A stretch of 64,000 bases of DNA from Sepiola atlantica (GCA_963556195.1 OY744519.1:38415301-38479300); one strand, 5' to 3'. Shown: positions 38,934 through 51,245, counted from the first letter of the stretch. Numbers and translations: made by a program. The notes: generated by a model not told the origin, from the sequence alone.

Positions 38934-40477
38934 TGAGAATGTTCAAATGGCAGCAGATAATGACACGCCAAATTATGACATGAAAAGTCGAGACACACAA
39001 AGCATTTTTCTCAAATCCGAATTCATTTAGTTTTCTTAGAAGCCATCGCTCACCGCCACAACATACATATAATCGATACCGCCACACACATATTGCCACA
39101 CCTACACGGCGTTCTAAGACGCTCCATTGAGACATCTACATTCTTAATTAAGTAATTCAACCCTCACGAAGTCCATACATAAGCAAAACGCATTCACGCA
39201 TTGCTATCTGAAAAGCAAATTGCATGTATTAATTACACTAACGAAAACGTATACATGCATATGACAACATGTGTTGTTATACCAGAATTATGCATATTTT
39301 AAGATTTTAGTAAATGTTTAAGCAGATTTGCTTGTGCTATTTTGTTACTTTTTTATATTATCAATACTAAAAATGGTGTATGACCACTTCTCGCGTATCT
39401 GTGTATATCTTGTGACTAGGTGGGTTCCAAACAAATATTTTTATTTAATATGGTTATCAGTGATGCAATAGCGCCAATACTAATTATTGTTAATGTGTAA
39501 TTAAACAATATTATATAACGTTGTGAAATGAGATATTGTAAAAAAACTCCCTTCTATATAACAAAGAGGGAGAGAGAGTTTATATGATATTATCATTCAC
39601 TCTCTACTCACGTTCCAACATTGGACATCAAGTACGTGTCCAGTTTTGTCATTCGTGATCAGAACTCACTTTTCGCTAGCAGGCCTCTTGTTTATTCCGT
39701 ACCGCTGTATGACTCGTTTCTCATTATTTATAAATTGCAGGCTGAATCACATCAAAAATAGATATGCTATTTAAGAAGAAAAACACGCAAAAAATGAAAG
39801 TGTGAAAGTTTCGGGCTACGGCGTATATGCCCAACTAGTGCATAATAGCACTACTGATTGAAATTCTCGTATCCTTAATAGAAACTTGTGTTATATGATT
39901 ATATCGCTTAAGAATGTACTTGCCTCCAGATGCAATCTTATACTCATATAAGAGTCAGATACGTCTAAAGACGAAATACTGCTGTCACATCTGGTGATGG
40001 GCCACATAGATCACTTTTACTTGCCTTGACAAAACACAAAGCCGACTTCAAAATCTAGTAGGTGTGATGTTTTCTCTTCGCTAGAAATTATTCATCATAG
40101 AAGAGCCGTTAGAAAGTTCTCAACTTCGCTCCTTGTCTAGCCATCGCGATGAAGTCGAGCCTCCCGTTGCGATGTCGTCTTTCTGGGAGAATCTTGGCAT
40201 TGAGGTCTGCGAATGGTCCGGTGTCATTACCAATCAATGAGTTGCCCGCTACGATGTGTTATCCTTCTCGGGCAATGTCTAATTAAATGCCGGGACCATC
40301 GTGATAATGCAGAGAACGTTCAAGGTGACGATTTTTTTTAAAAGGAGCGACTCGAGTTTACAGAGCGAGAGAGATCAATTCATATGTATAACACAAACTA
40401 GAAAAAATGAGATTTAAACAACCTCCACTGTTGTTTGTGTGTGACATAAATCAATTATTGGCAAATATTTCGTTGGT
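38934..40477. other. Unassigned sequence with a GC-richer patch
   Basis: Mostly AT-rich. About 39990-40380 is GC-richer (CATCGCGATGAAGTCGAGCC, ATGCCGGGACCATCGTGATA) and could be a retroelement fragment, but no motif or second copy is present. A 103-codon minus frame (38824-39135) overlaps the palindrome and has no motif. Confidence 0.35.
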
Positions 40478-40590
40478 AGCGTGGCTTGAGGAATAAGCGT
40501 AAAGTATTGGCTTAAAAGAAAAGTTGGAGACACTTTGGCAGCAGCGGGTTCGAGCTCAACCATGTCACACCACAATAAAAAATACTTGCC
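40478..40590 (+). repeat. tRNA-like sequence (SINE head)
   Basis: GCGTGGCTTGAGGAATAAGC resembles an A box and D-arm. GCGGGTTCGAGCTCAACC, about 55 bp downstream, is a good B box (GGTTCGAGYYC). The intervening arms pair poorly. Likely the pol III head of a tRNA-derived SINE. Confidence 0.5.
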
Positions 40591-41998
40591 TCTCTCTCTG
40601 CATGTGCTTAGTGTCAGGTAGAATGTCCTTAAGCTTAGAAAAGTAACAATTCATTATTACCATTTCACAAAGATACTCTATATCATTTTGGTGAACTTAC
40701 TCATCTTGAGCCTTGTAATCATTTTCCTACTTGCATATTTACTTAATATTCTGTGGGCAGTTTCTGCAATGGCCATGCCCCGGGTTGTCAGAATTCACGC
40801 AAATAGTGTTCAAAGTAAATTATCCGGGGAAAGGCAACTGTAGTGAGTTTGCATTCTCATGACTTAGATCCATCAAATATGCCATGTATCTATTCTGCAT
40901 TGATATTCCTGGTTGAACAATAACGTTATAACACACCTCTTATTACCACATTTGACTATCCGCCGTACTGGAAGACTCAAACTATAATAGATAATAAGCC
41001 ATCAAGTAGCGGTCTGAATCTGTAGTGCTGCGAATTGGACGAGTACACATGGAAAATCGTTTTTTTGGGGTGTTTAGGCAATCTTATGAACACGGCAGAA
41101 TGATCAGATGTTTTAGAAGGGGTGTATGGCCATAACTGTGTGTCAAATATGCTTAGTAAAAATGTTTTTTGCTAAAGTATGACGAAGTAATTGTTTAATT
41201 GGTGGTGCACTTTATTTATTACTTCTAACAGAAACATTGGAACTCACTGTGCCGCATACTTGTATACCAGGCACAGAAAGACAAAGTGAAGAAAAGACTC
41301 ACACATGAACAGATAAATGTAATACCATTCAAGTGATAGGTAGTAATTTAGTAGAAAGTAGAATAATATTTGCACAACTAATTGCTAATTTAGATACGAG
41401 TCTAGATGAAAAATATATGATAGTAGCTATTAAGAGTTCAAACCGAAAAAAGGACAATTTGACTAATCGTATTAGTTGCTTGTTGTTGCAGCATATAAAC
41501 ATTCTATATATTTCGAAGCATTTCCTCTAGACATAAGTAACAGAAAATTAGGGTCTCTATCTTGATTCATTCTATGACATGCTACTATTGTGTGTTACTT
41601 TAGGTCACAATTTGCGTAGTAAGACAACATTTTATACATTCAACAAATACATCATCCTGATCTGTATTAAAAAAACAGTGTATCTGTTGATTTGCCATAG
41701 TGATACTGAGCAGGGCTTTCCACTAATCTTATAGTTTATGCGAAGTATCAAATCCACTGACAGACTTACAAGAGATAGAAAAACAGTGAATCATGTGGAA
41801 TCAATCGTAAGAATATAGTTTATATTTACAAATATTATTGAAACGATAATTTAGTAAGGAAACAGCATTGTATGAAAAACACTAATGAAAATTATATTTA
41901 AATACTCTCGTCCAAAACTGGAAATATATGCTAATACACTCAATATATGCTTAGAACTGAGAAGAACTAAAATGTTATACTATTTTAATATATTTTCT

Positions 41999-42000
<2 letters not shown>
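40591..42000. other. Unassigned AT-rich sequence
   Basis: No gene recognised; open frame 41333-41530 has no known motif. Confidence 0.5.

Positions 42001-42041
<41 letters not shown>
42001..42041. repeat. (TA)n microsatellite
   Basis: TA array at the left edge of the inverted repeat that follows. Confidence 0.96.
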
Positions 42042-42043
<2 letters not shown>

Positions 42044-42067
42044 AGTGTATTTAGGCAGCATTTTTTC

Positions 42068-42382
42068 ATTAATGCATGAGCTCTTCTGTTTAGTGATTCT
42101 TTTTTTTATTTTTTCCATTTGTTGAATGATCTTTTTGACATTGAAATGGAATATATTAATGTAGGAATCGTGTGTTTGACTTACGTTTTCGATTCTCTCT
42201 GGAATCATCTTCAGGTCTTTAATGGCAAAAATGAATAAAAAGCAAGTGAAATAATGGAATTTCTTTAAAAATACGCCGGCAAACCGTTCACGTAAAAGAC
42301 GGACGTCTACATTTTGAAATGGAAAAAAAGAAAGAAAGGAATCACTAAACAGAAGAGTTCTGTCGTTTTCAACAACACATGC

Positions 42383-42388
<6 letters not shown>
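42068..42388. repeat. Inverted repeat with hammerhead-like centre
   Basis: The left arm (42068-42127) reads ATTAATGCATG, CTCTTCTGTTTAGTGATTC, TTTTTTCCATTT. The right arm (42310-42388) reads AAATGGAAAAAAAG, GAATCACTAAACAGAAGAG, CATGCATTAAT. The right arm has about 20 extra bases (GTCGTTTTCAACAACA). On the minus strand the centre reads CTGAAGATGATTCCAGAGAG then AATCGAAAACGTAAGTC (42181-42216): CUGAAGA, a perfect 5 bp GAUUC/GAAUC stem, GAAA and a short AC/GU stem before GUC. Stem I is absent, so it is a decayed hammerhead at best. TA arrays flank both sides. Confidence 0.65.

Positions 42389-42389
<1 letters not shown>

Positions 42390-42460
<71 letters not shown>
42390..42460. repeat. (TA)n microsatellite
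   Basis: TA array at the right edge of the inverted repeat. Confidence 0.97.
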
Positions 42461-42462
<2 letters not shown>

Positions 42463-43549
42463 TTTATTTCTAGAAAAGCAATTATCTTATTCTATAAATA
42501 TATTATTATTCATTTAGTCTAGCTAAAATAGTGAAAAAGGTCGAACTAATTGCAACACACGTTTTTGTTTGCACAAATACAAAAAGGCTTATCAGCTATT
42601 TGAAAGCCAGGAAGTATCTTTAGTAAATCTGATGTCGCTGCACAACATTATCTCAGGTATTGCTGTATAGGTTCAGTAAATTAAGGTGAAACAGAATGTT
42701 GGCAAGGAGATTCTTTACTCCATTGAAGTCAATGATGTATCGAGCAATTCCTTAAAGTGAACAGAAAACATGCAAGTTACCTTTGGATAAAGAACAGATG
42801 TGATTATAGACAAGAACATTAGTGTATATTCATCCAGAATCACTGTTTAAACTTCAACCATTAGTTGGAACAAAAGAAGACTTTAATATGCAGGACCTAT
42901 TTAACTATGAACTGTGTCGTTTAACAACCTTCATGTTTAATTAAATTCCTTCTCCCAGATCTGCAAGCTAAGCAATTTTAGAAAGTGCCATACAGAGCAA
43001 GCTTCGATGCCAAGAATGCAAACTTCCAAATAGTAGACGGTTTTTTTTTATGGGGGGCAGTACTACATCGGATCATTTCGCATCATGGGCTTAAATTAAG
43101 ATAAACATAGTATGTATACATTAAATACGCACTGTGCAAATATTACCATACATTATTATATTTGATAGTTACAGTGAACAAACTTCAGTAAACAACATAA
43201 TTTATTTGGGAAGAGGTGTAAATACTGTATCTGTACATTGTGAATTAACTATGATTCCAAAAACGGAAAGGAGCGTTCGGGCGAAAAATAAATATAATAA
43301 ACATAGAATTATCTAGATGTTTTCTGAATATTTCGAACGAGCAGGCTGTCGGTGTATCCACGCCAGTGGTGATACTGTATTATTATTGAAACTGTTGTTA
43401 AAATATATACTGTTCTAAATCTGGGCTAGGCCCCAGCATATGCTTACATTGACCATGCATGTATGCTTTACTAGGATGTGACACAACTTCATGCTTATCC
43501 AATGCAGGGAGAAATAGTTGTTATAAAAATAAATAACATCACTTACAGC
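42461..43549. other. Unassigned sequence, possibly 5' part of a decayed repeat-borne ORF
   Basis: Nothing firmly recognised. It may contain more of the decayed protein that becomes visible after 43600. Confidence 0.35.
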
Positions 43550-43975
43550 ATATCAGTGTAAGGAAGCAAAAAAAGCATTATTGCATCTGAAAAACGTCAG
43601 AAGGGGACGTCAACAAATTGCGCTATTATCGGGTGTCTTGCAAGATATATACACACATGATCAATGTACTAAATATATTTCCTCCCAGAACAGCTTCTGC
43701 TAAATTATATTCTATGCATTATACTAATAGGTACAGATATGCTTAGTAACATGTTTTCTAAATCCCATCAATTGGGGATGACAGCTGATCAATCATCATA
43801 CCAAAAATGAATGATATGCTACCAGCACCAGAAAAACTTCTTAACATGATCCGGTGCAAAAAACTATTGCAATACAACACGGTGTACATGTAAAAGGTAT
43901 GGACTAAATCGTTCAACACAGAGTTGGGAAGTGTTGTAGTACACCTTGTGACAATGTGTCAGTATATTATTTTGG
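43550..43975 (+). pseudogene. Decayed ORF with Cys-rich CXC-like domain, repeat-borne
   Basis: In shifting frames one reads FPPRTASAKLYSM (about 43678-43716), MLPAPEKLLNMIRC (about 43816-43857) and CNTTRCTCKRYGLN (about 43869-43910). Cys codons follow at the spacing of C..C..C..C in GKCCSTPCDNVS (about 43930-43965). The order (Pro-Pro-Thr-x-Ser/Ala-Ala block, PAPEKLL, then a dense Cys motif resembling tesmin/TSO1 CXC repeats) matches a protein family widespread as multi-copy, probably transposon-linked genes in invertebrates. That match is from memory of the motif order, not a search. Stops and frameshifts show it is dead. Confidence 0.5.
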
Positions 43976-44846
43976 GTTAAATGATTGCACCATAATTGAA
44001 TAACAAAATCAATCGGAGAGCACCACCCTCCGCCAGGATTCATTGTGTTACCTTACTATACACGTGAAAATCAGTAATGTTTTTGAAAATGATACACCAT
44101 TTAAACATAGGAATGTTTACACAGACTTACTGAAAAATGTCAAATTGACGGAGATTCATATGAAGTTGTTAAATGGGATGTTCTATATTAAAATGAAAAG
44201 GCTTCCAAGTCTTGAATCTAGTTTAGACTTAGGTGAAATCGTATATGGTGATATGTAATACAATCTAGTACCCATGTTTCAAATTTATAAAGAATAGGCA
44301 AGAAATTGATTAAAATGTGATTTTTGAAAAACTTTGACAATGAAGACCAATAAGGGTTTTCCGAATTTCAGAAAAAAATATTGCACTGAACTGGATCAGA
44401 TTAGGAATTTATTACAAGACCTCTCTTGGCCAAGATAAAACTTTGATAAAAAAGCATTAACATTTGTTAATTATTTTTTGCATAAAGTTGCTAACAAACG
44501 ACCAAATAAACATACAAACAAATAAACAAACGATGATTAAAACAGGACCTTTTAGAGTGTGTGTGTAGGTAGTAATTATTAATATATTAATTATGTTTTG
44601 ATTGAAATATAATGATGTAGACATATATCTACAAAAATAAGTACATGCAATACCCCAGCAATTTGATAATGGGGAAATATTATTTGAATTCATACGATAA
44701 GACGATGTATTTTAACTAAACAAATTGTCTCAAAACTTAAAATCTACCGTAAAATACATCATGTTTACTGTAAGTTATGCTGTGGAAGTAAATAAGAATT
44801 CTATATACATCGTTTCATATCCTAATTTTACCTATTTATTTCGAAT
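43976..44846. other. Unassigned AT-rich sequence
   Basis: Open frames 44043-44258 (plus) and 44457-44693 (minus) lack known motifs. Nothing else recognised. Confidence 0.45.
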
Positions 44847-44925
44847 GATGTCTTGGCGCGATTGGTAGCACACATCATGTTTCCATAAGAATACATGTCA
44901 CAGGTTGATAGAAATGCCAATTTTG
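44847..44925 (+). repeat. tRNA-like sequence (SINE head or tRNA pseudogene)
   Basis: GTCTTGGCGCGATTGGTAGC fits the first 20 bases of a tRNA, including the A box (TGGCNNRATTGGTAG). CACAGGTTGATAGAAATGCC about 35 bp on fits a B box with changes (GGTTGATAGAA versus GGTTCGANNCC). The middle can pair as CATG..CATG but no normal anticodon loop is clear. Confidence 0.55.
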
Positions 44926-45117
44926 CATATTTCGCATCAGTCGATTTTTCTAGACTTTAAGTATGGTAATATAGAAAGGCACTCTGTAAAAAAACTGTGC
45001 CTGGACTTATTTGACAAAATATGAATATTAGATTAAAAAGTAAAGTTTCATGAATTTCTTTTTCGATTAGTAATTTCCAAATTAAAAATATCAGGAAGTT
45101 GCATCGGATGTTTTACG

Positions 45118-45220
45118 AGATATGTATCTTTCTTTCTCCCTCTCCCTCTCCTTCTAATTCTATCTCTCTTTCCATCTCTCTCTCTCTCTCTCTCTCTCTG
45201 TCACTCTTATACTCTCAATA

Positions 45221-45311
<91 letters not shown>
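45118..45311. repeat. (CT)n then compound (TA)n microsatellite
   Basis: Pyrimidine-rich CT runs (45130-45200) followed by TA arrays with TACA and TATG interruptions. Confidence 0.95.
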
Positions 45312-46229
45312 CATTTTAAAAACATAAAGGAAGTAATCTTAAAAAATAAGTTCAGTCATAAATATGTGTTCTGATATATTTGTTTTTTTATATTTTTACG
45401 GCCATTATTCTTTTCCACTATTTTTGAATTTTACTTAGCGATGCACTTTCAATGCGAAGGCGTTAGTTTCTGTAGTTCCTGATATATTCAGCAAGTCTGC
45501 AGTTCTCAAGGCTTTGTTTCTCTTATTTAGATGTTTTTATATACACTGTCTGACATCTTAATTTGGCTTTTGATCTGCCAGAGAAGCGGACATTGCCTCT
45601 AATTAGATGAACCGCCTTCCTATTGATTCCAATAATTTTTCCGGGTAGCCTAATTTCACCTCACACTCTTTGGAAGAATTAGCTATTGGTTTTTAAATAT
45701 AGTTCCGTTCAGATGCGACCTCGCAAATTTGCGAGCGGCTATGCCAATCGGCTGGTATATATGGCATGTGTGTGTCTGAAACATAACATCGATAACTACG
45801 TCGGTTGTTTACCTGTTTGCGACGAGGTGAGGCACACGTTTCGCTGAGGTTTTAACACTACGCCTTAGGCGAAGTACTCTTTGGCTATAAAAATGCATGT
45901 GCAGTCCGGTCTGAATTTCATCGCAGGAGCGCCTAAAATAATTAGCATTAAAATTACCGGTTCTCAAAGAGATGATGTTAAGCCTGGGAGGATGGACCTT
46001 TTCGAATAGACAGGAAAATAATTCGGCCTGATAGAAGAAAGGCCACTGTTGGACGGATATGTTTAGGATGTATTCTCGACTCATATAAACAACATCAAGC
46101 TATGTTAGATAGATACCTCTCAGTTTATGTGCATTCTAAAAACTCTATAATCACAACATATCTATCGATCAGTCTTTCACGTTCATGTAAAAAAAAACAG
46201 GTTCGCCTTTCTATGAAAAGTAAGTTTGA
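45312..46229. other. Unassigned, GC-richer in the middle
   Basis: Includes a perfect 16 bp palindrome CTCGCAAATTTGCGAG (45720-45735) and a 91-codon minus frame (45809-46084) without known motif. Sequence around 45720-46000 has a composition unlike its AT-rich flanks and may be a transposon fragment. Confidence 0.35.
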
Positions 46230-46790
46230 AATATAATTTTGTTATTTTGTCACCTTTAAGTTTGAGACTCATTCTCGTCTTTCTGGCATGCTTACATTTG
46301 AAAGAGCATTTTTATCTTTGTGTCGGGCTTAAATGTGAAAAAAGATATTTCGTTGTTCTTTTACACTAAATTTTGTAATAGCAGTTTCGTATCTCCGTAT
46401 ATATGCCGATGGAAACATGTGTGTATAAAGTGTAAGTTTGCCAATGGAGTGGCATGTTTCTTTCACGCTCTAGATTAAAATATTATTTTCACCTTTACCT
46501 TACGCCAAACTTTGACGAAGCATGTTCATCTTACTGTAACGCTTAAGATTCAAATAGCATTTTCGTCTTTCTTACATGCATACTTTTTAATGAGCATTGA
46601 ACACCTTTTGTTACATTTTTGTAACGCTTAAGTTTTAAGTATCGTTACTGTCTTTCTCTTATGATTGAGGTACAAACATTGATGTTATATTTATCTTAAG
46701 CTTAAAAATTACATGTCATGCTAAACTTTGAAATAGAATTGCCGTCTTTCTCTCGCGCTTTACGATGAAAAAGCATTTCCGTCTTTTTTA
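46230..46790. repeat. Eroded minisatellite 1
   Basis: Blocks of the form GCTTAAGATT.AAATAGCATT then TTCGTCTTTCT recur with period about 35-60 bp (near 46255, 46325, 46480, 46545, 46625, 46715, 46760). Strongly diverged. Confidence 0.6.
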
Positions 46791-46994
46791 TGTTTTAATG
46801 AATGGAAGAATCATAATACGCATCTTAATGAATGCTCGCATCTCTCGGCGCATCTTAATAAAGTAACTTATGTTTAGCTCTTTCTTAATAAATAGATGGA
46901 TGTTAAGACACATCTTGATGAATAAACGCATCTCAATAGATGGACACCTCTTAAGACGCATTCTAGTGAATGAGCTACTACTGACACGCATAAT
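46791..46994. repeat. Eroded minisatellite 2, left block
   Basis: Repeats of ACGCATCTTAATGAATGRA and variants with a period near 30-36 bp. The minus strand is open through the block and reads as MRLxxxxFIKMRL-like repeats, an effect of the unit length rather than a gene. Confidence 0.75.
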
Positions 46995-47580
46995 AATGAT
47001 TTTAGAATAGTAACATTTTAATGCCTACTAGAAAAATGTGAATGTCTAGTGTACACTGTCGTCGGGTGTCTAAGGTTTCTATGTACAAGAGTTTGTCAGG
47101 AAAACCTGGCATGAAGATACTACCCCTACAAGTAAACTATGACTAAACCTTAAAAATAACATAGTATCCGAAGCAAAAATGGGATTCCCTCAGTGTGGCT
47201 TCACCACACTGGCTTATACGAGGAATGATGCGCCATCTTTAAGTAATGTTGATTATAGTAACACAACTTAGCTAAATACTCTACCCGACTAGATGTATAA
47301 TATCGTTGGATCTGGTAAGACACAAATACTAAAATAGATATATACTTGATCATAGTTAACTGAAAAAATTCATTTCCTTTATGTCTTTACTAACTCAACG
47401 TTTGACAGGTAAAAAAGAACTTTAGTTGATCATTCGGATATCTATGTAGATCATATATAGATCAAGTGTTAGCCGTTGGAAGAGACCCCTTGATTTCTTA
47501 GGACTTCGACTGAAGTAAAATGAAACAAAACAAAGTCTTGAAACGTGTCTAAATTAATGGATCCCTTTTTAAACAGATCT
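46995..47580. other. Non-repetitive spacer between minisatellite blocks
   Basis: Nothing recognised. It splits minisatellite 2 and may be an insertion into it. Confidence 0.4.
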
Positions 47581-48068
47581 AGATGAATAGACTATTTTAA
47601 TAGCATCTTGATAAATAGAAGGAACTTAAAACACATCTTAAAAAAGGACGAAACTTAAGACGCATCTTAATGAATAGACCCACTCTTAGAGGCATCTTTA
47701 TGAATGAAAAAATCTTAATAAATGGATCGATCTTAGTACTAATTTTAATTGATGGACGACTATTAAAACGCATCTCAATTAATAGGCGCATCTTAAGACG
47801 CCTCATAAAAATAGACATCCACGTAGACGAATCTTAATGAATGAAAACACTTTGGTATGCATTTTAATAAAAAAAAAGAGATTTTTAAACTCGATCTAAT
47901 CAATAGACGCATTTTTAGACGCATGTTAATGAATGGACGCATCTATAAACACATCGTAACATATTGTCGAATCTGGAGACTCCTATTAATGAATGGACGC
48001 ATTATAGACTTATCTAAATGAATATCAGCAACTCTAGACGCATCTAAATGAATGTACACATCTTATGA
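47581..48068. repeat. Eroded minisatellite 2, right block
   Basis: Same unit as 46791-46994 (GACGCATCTTAATGAATGGA and variants), about 14 copies with many substitutions. Confidence 0.75.
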
Positions 48069-48429
48069 AGCTCTTTATTTAGATATCGCTTAATGGAGCA
48101 GTGTCTACGTTTTGTTATTGCGGATTAAACCAATTGATTTTATCAGGAAAATCTAAGCGTATATTACGTTAGAAAATGTACCCTTGCGTGCCCACTATCA
48201 CATATTAATTTGTCTGACTTTCGTTTTTCTTCATCGACTTTCCAATACGAGCCAACCGTCAACCTCTCTCCATTACTCTGGAGTTCTCTTACTCTCGTTT
48301 TCTCTCGCTCCCTCTTTATATATATATGTGTATGTATATACTTCCTCAATTTTCTGACGTTGCCACGGATTCTTCTTATTTTTGTATTCGTTTCGTTTCA
48401 TTCCCTTACACGTTTATGTTAGCTGGATA

Positions 48430-48433
<4 letters not shown>
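48069..48433. other. Unassigned sequence
   Basis: Overlapping short frames on both strands (48164-48422) have no recognised motif. Confidence 0.45.
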
Positions 48434-48498
<65 letters not shown>

Positions 48499-48606
48499 GA
48501 TTACATATTTTATATATATACATATATATTTTCATATATATATATATATTTACATATATACATATATATATATATTCACATATATATATGTATATATATA
48601 TATATA
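48434..48606. repeat. Compound (TA)n microsatellite
   Basis: TA arrays with TATTTTCATA and TACATA interruptions, ending at the left end of the MITE. Confidence 0.95.
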
Positions 48607-48859
48607 TGAAGAGTTCGATTACAAAACGCGATAAATCCATTATCTTTTAGACCTTACACAATACAAAAACTAATACATAACATCCAGACGTTGACTAAAA
48701 GTGTTTTTGATTGAAAGCCAAACAACATAGTACCAGTATCGTATCATGTAAAATGAGTTTAAGGGGTGTGGTACAGTGTTGACATGCCACTGTTTTTTGC
48801 AGTGATAGATTCGTAATATTCAAAATGGCGTTTATCGCGTTTTGCAGTCCAAATCGTCA
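48607..48859. mobile_element. MITE with TA-flanked terminal inverted repeats
   Basis: Left end TGAAGAGTTCGATTACAAAA then CGCGATAAATCC; the complement of the right end is TGACGATTTGGACTGCAAAA then CGCGATAAACGCC. Both are preceded by (TA)n, so TA is the likely target. About 250 bp, no coding capacity. A lone related end lies at 19256-19297. The size and TA flank suggest a Tc1/mariner-type parent. Confidence 0.75.
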
Positions 48860-48882
48860 TATATATATATATATATATATAT
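48860..48882. repeat. (TA)n microsatellite
   Basis: Short TA array at the right edge of the MITE. Confidence 0.9.
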
Positions 48883-50249
48883 GACAAAATAAGTAAAATA
48901 TTTTCTTTTTCTGCAGATCTCTATTACGCTTTCTATAGTAACGTGTCTCAAAAAGTTGATTTTTTAAAATATTCTGACAGAATGATATCCCTTTTAATGT
49001 AGCCGTTACATTTTCAGTTGTCGGAAGCGACTTTTAAATAAAGACTTGTTTATTAACGACATTTTAAATGATATATATTAAATGTAATATCAGGTATTCG
49101 AGAATTTAATAGAAATAAATGATTGAGATCAATCCTGGGGTGCTGTATTTCCATTTGTAATTCCGGTGGAGCATGTCAAGATCATAGTACTGGGGACTGC
49201 TGCGGCATTTCTTTACTAAATGTTCTACACACTTTTTTTTGTTTTAATAATTCCCTCTGTAGCCTGCTGTTAAGTCTTTGCTGACATCTTTAAAAATCTT
49301 CAAACCGCAACATGATAATAATTAAACACAACATAGACGTAAACCAAGAACTTGAACTTCTAACTTAAATCCTCACTATCAGATCTCCTTTTTAAAACAT
49401 TAAAGGTCTACTTTCTACTATTCCAGGCGTTGAAATCTATTTGCAGGAGAGCACACCTGATCCGTTTTACCTGCGAAAAACTTGTCTAATGTATGTGCAC
49501 TCAGACATGACCTACAACTCGGTCAATAACATCGCCATTGTCATGAAGCTGCGCCTACATCGCGGACGGTTTGCAATGTAAAAGTGACACTTAGTACATA
49601 ACACCTGATTTTCTCCATTATGTTTCCGTGTTTCATTTGCTAACATACCCACTTTCTACCCTTACCCTCTTTTGTCAACTCACCGATGGGCTTACTTTTA
49701 TTAAGCAAATCTCTTACAAAATTGGCAACCTTCTCTATGTTCACCCTTTTGCTAGCATCATGTAAGTGGTGATTTTCATGTTCACAATGTTGACATAGAT
49801 ACAACAAGACTGATGGTGAATGGAGCTTTTCTAACGACTTCTTCCTTGCATGTACACTTTCCTAAATTATTGACTGAAGGACATTTCGCAAGATGCTTTT
49901 CTGTCAATTTGCACGTAACAGTCCACATCTACTGACGTTTCTATTCTGAGATATGCTGACCAACCAACTGTCTCAATTAAGATTAAAACAAAGCTCAGAA
50001 AGTCTTTGGATGTCCCTTTCTATCGCAGAGTGTTTCGATATTGTAGAGAGAGAAAGAGAGACGATTGGCACACCTTAAGTCTTATATTCTAACCATCATT
50101 ATTAGATCAGACGTGATCTCGTAAGGTTCTGAAGCTACAAAAAAGATCGCGAAAGAACTTTCCGGCAAATTTCTTCTCTTTGATCAGTTACATCTACCCC
50201 TAAAATTTCCCCATAACTTTATTTTTTATAGCGACATCAAAATAACTAG
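48883..50249. other. Unassigned; probably upstream part of the LINE relic from about 49400
   Basis: No motif can be read before about 50200, but codon-like texture and continuity suggest that the worn 5' part of the following reverse transcriptase lies here. Confidence 0.35.
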
Positions 50250-51245
50250 TTCAGTACATCGATTCCAACAAGGCAACTGCTCCCGACAAGACTTTATCCA
50301 TAGTATTCAAGTAATTGCAATCCGAAATAGCACATATTCTTACAGAGATGTTCAATAGTAGTTTAAAAAAGAATACTTTCCATCACCTTGGAAAACTTCG
50401 TTTGTGAGCACGGTATTTATAAAATACTTGTCATATGTCTCTTACATCCCAGTTCAAACACATACGTTTCATGTAGGTCATAAGTGCTTGAATATGTAAT
50501 ACACAAGATATAGTCAACAATCTCAGCTAAACAACTTCCTTCGTGGCAATGTTGTCTTCTCACGCTCTCAATAGTATGTCGCGCAGGTTTAGTGAATCTA
50601 TCGACGGGGGTTTCGTTTACAGGCGTAGCGCTTGATATATCAAAGGCCTTCGATACAGGTATGTACAAATGTTCTCCGACCACTTGTTAACTATGGGATA
50701 TCTCGAAATGTATTATTAACCATCAAGTTGTCTGACACCGCTTAAGACCGAAGAACACAGCACCATATCTTGCGTGCCGCAGGGATCCATTTAAGACTCA
50801 ACTCTCCTCCTGATTGTCTTCAATGGTCTTCAAAATCATATTCCGAGATAATTCGTTGATATTTATACAGACGACACAACTATATATGACAGCCCTTCAA
50901 AGAGCATTAATGATTAACATATTTCTGACTTTCTTCAAACACGAACTGGCCTGTTACTTTTTACGAATCTAAAACAAATATCCTCTCTTTTGACCACTAA
51001 CTCTCAGATATTCACCTCTCCCCAGGCGAGATAAATGTCTATTTCCTTAAAAATTCCCCCTTTCTTTGAAAAGCGCCTAGTAATGTATTGCCCTTAGACC
51101 GAAATGGAAAATTAACATCGGAGCTGTTGGTAAGGAGACATAACAGATGTTTGGATCATTCTATTGCTCCAGAAAGTATTTGACTTTTCATACAATCTTT
51201 TACCTGTATAATGCCCAACTTTAACCTATGATGCAGTACTGCTTT
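50250..51245 (+). pseudogene. Decayed non-LTR reverse transcriptase (jockey/CR1-like)
   Basis: RT landmarks in order, in shifting frames. IDSNKATAPDK (about 50257-50289) is followed by ..HILTEMFNSSLKKN. YGFRQGRSTSDLLS is damaged near 50520-50560. VALDISKAFDT at 50625-50657 is motif A with its catalytic Asp. VPQGSI at about 50776-50793 is motif B. DIYTDDTTIYDSPS at 50857-50898 is motif C, where the usual YADD reads YTDD. Thumb-region fragments follow to about 51245. Stop codons and frameshifts are frequent. The motif phrasing is that of APE-type LINEs; the endonuclease domain and 3' end were not identified. Confidence 0.82.

Noticed and set aside
50417..50683. 88-codon minus-strand frame as a gene
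   Set aside because: It is the antisense shadow of the reverse transcriptase relic read on the plus strand (VALDISKAFD at 50625-50654).
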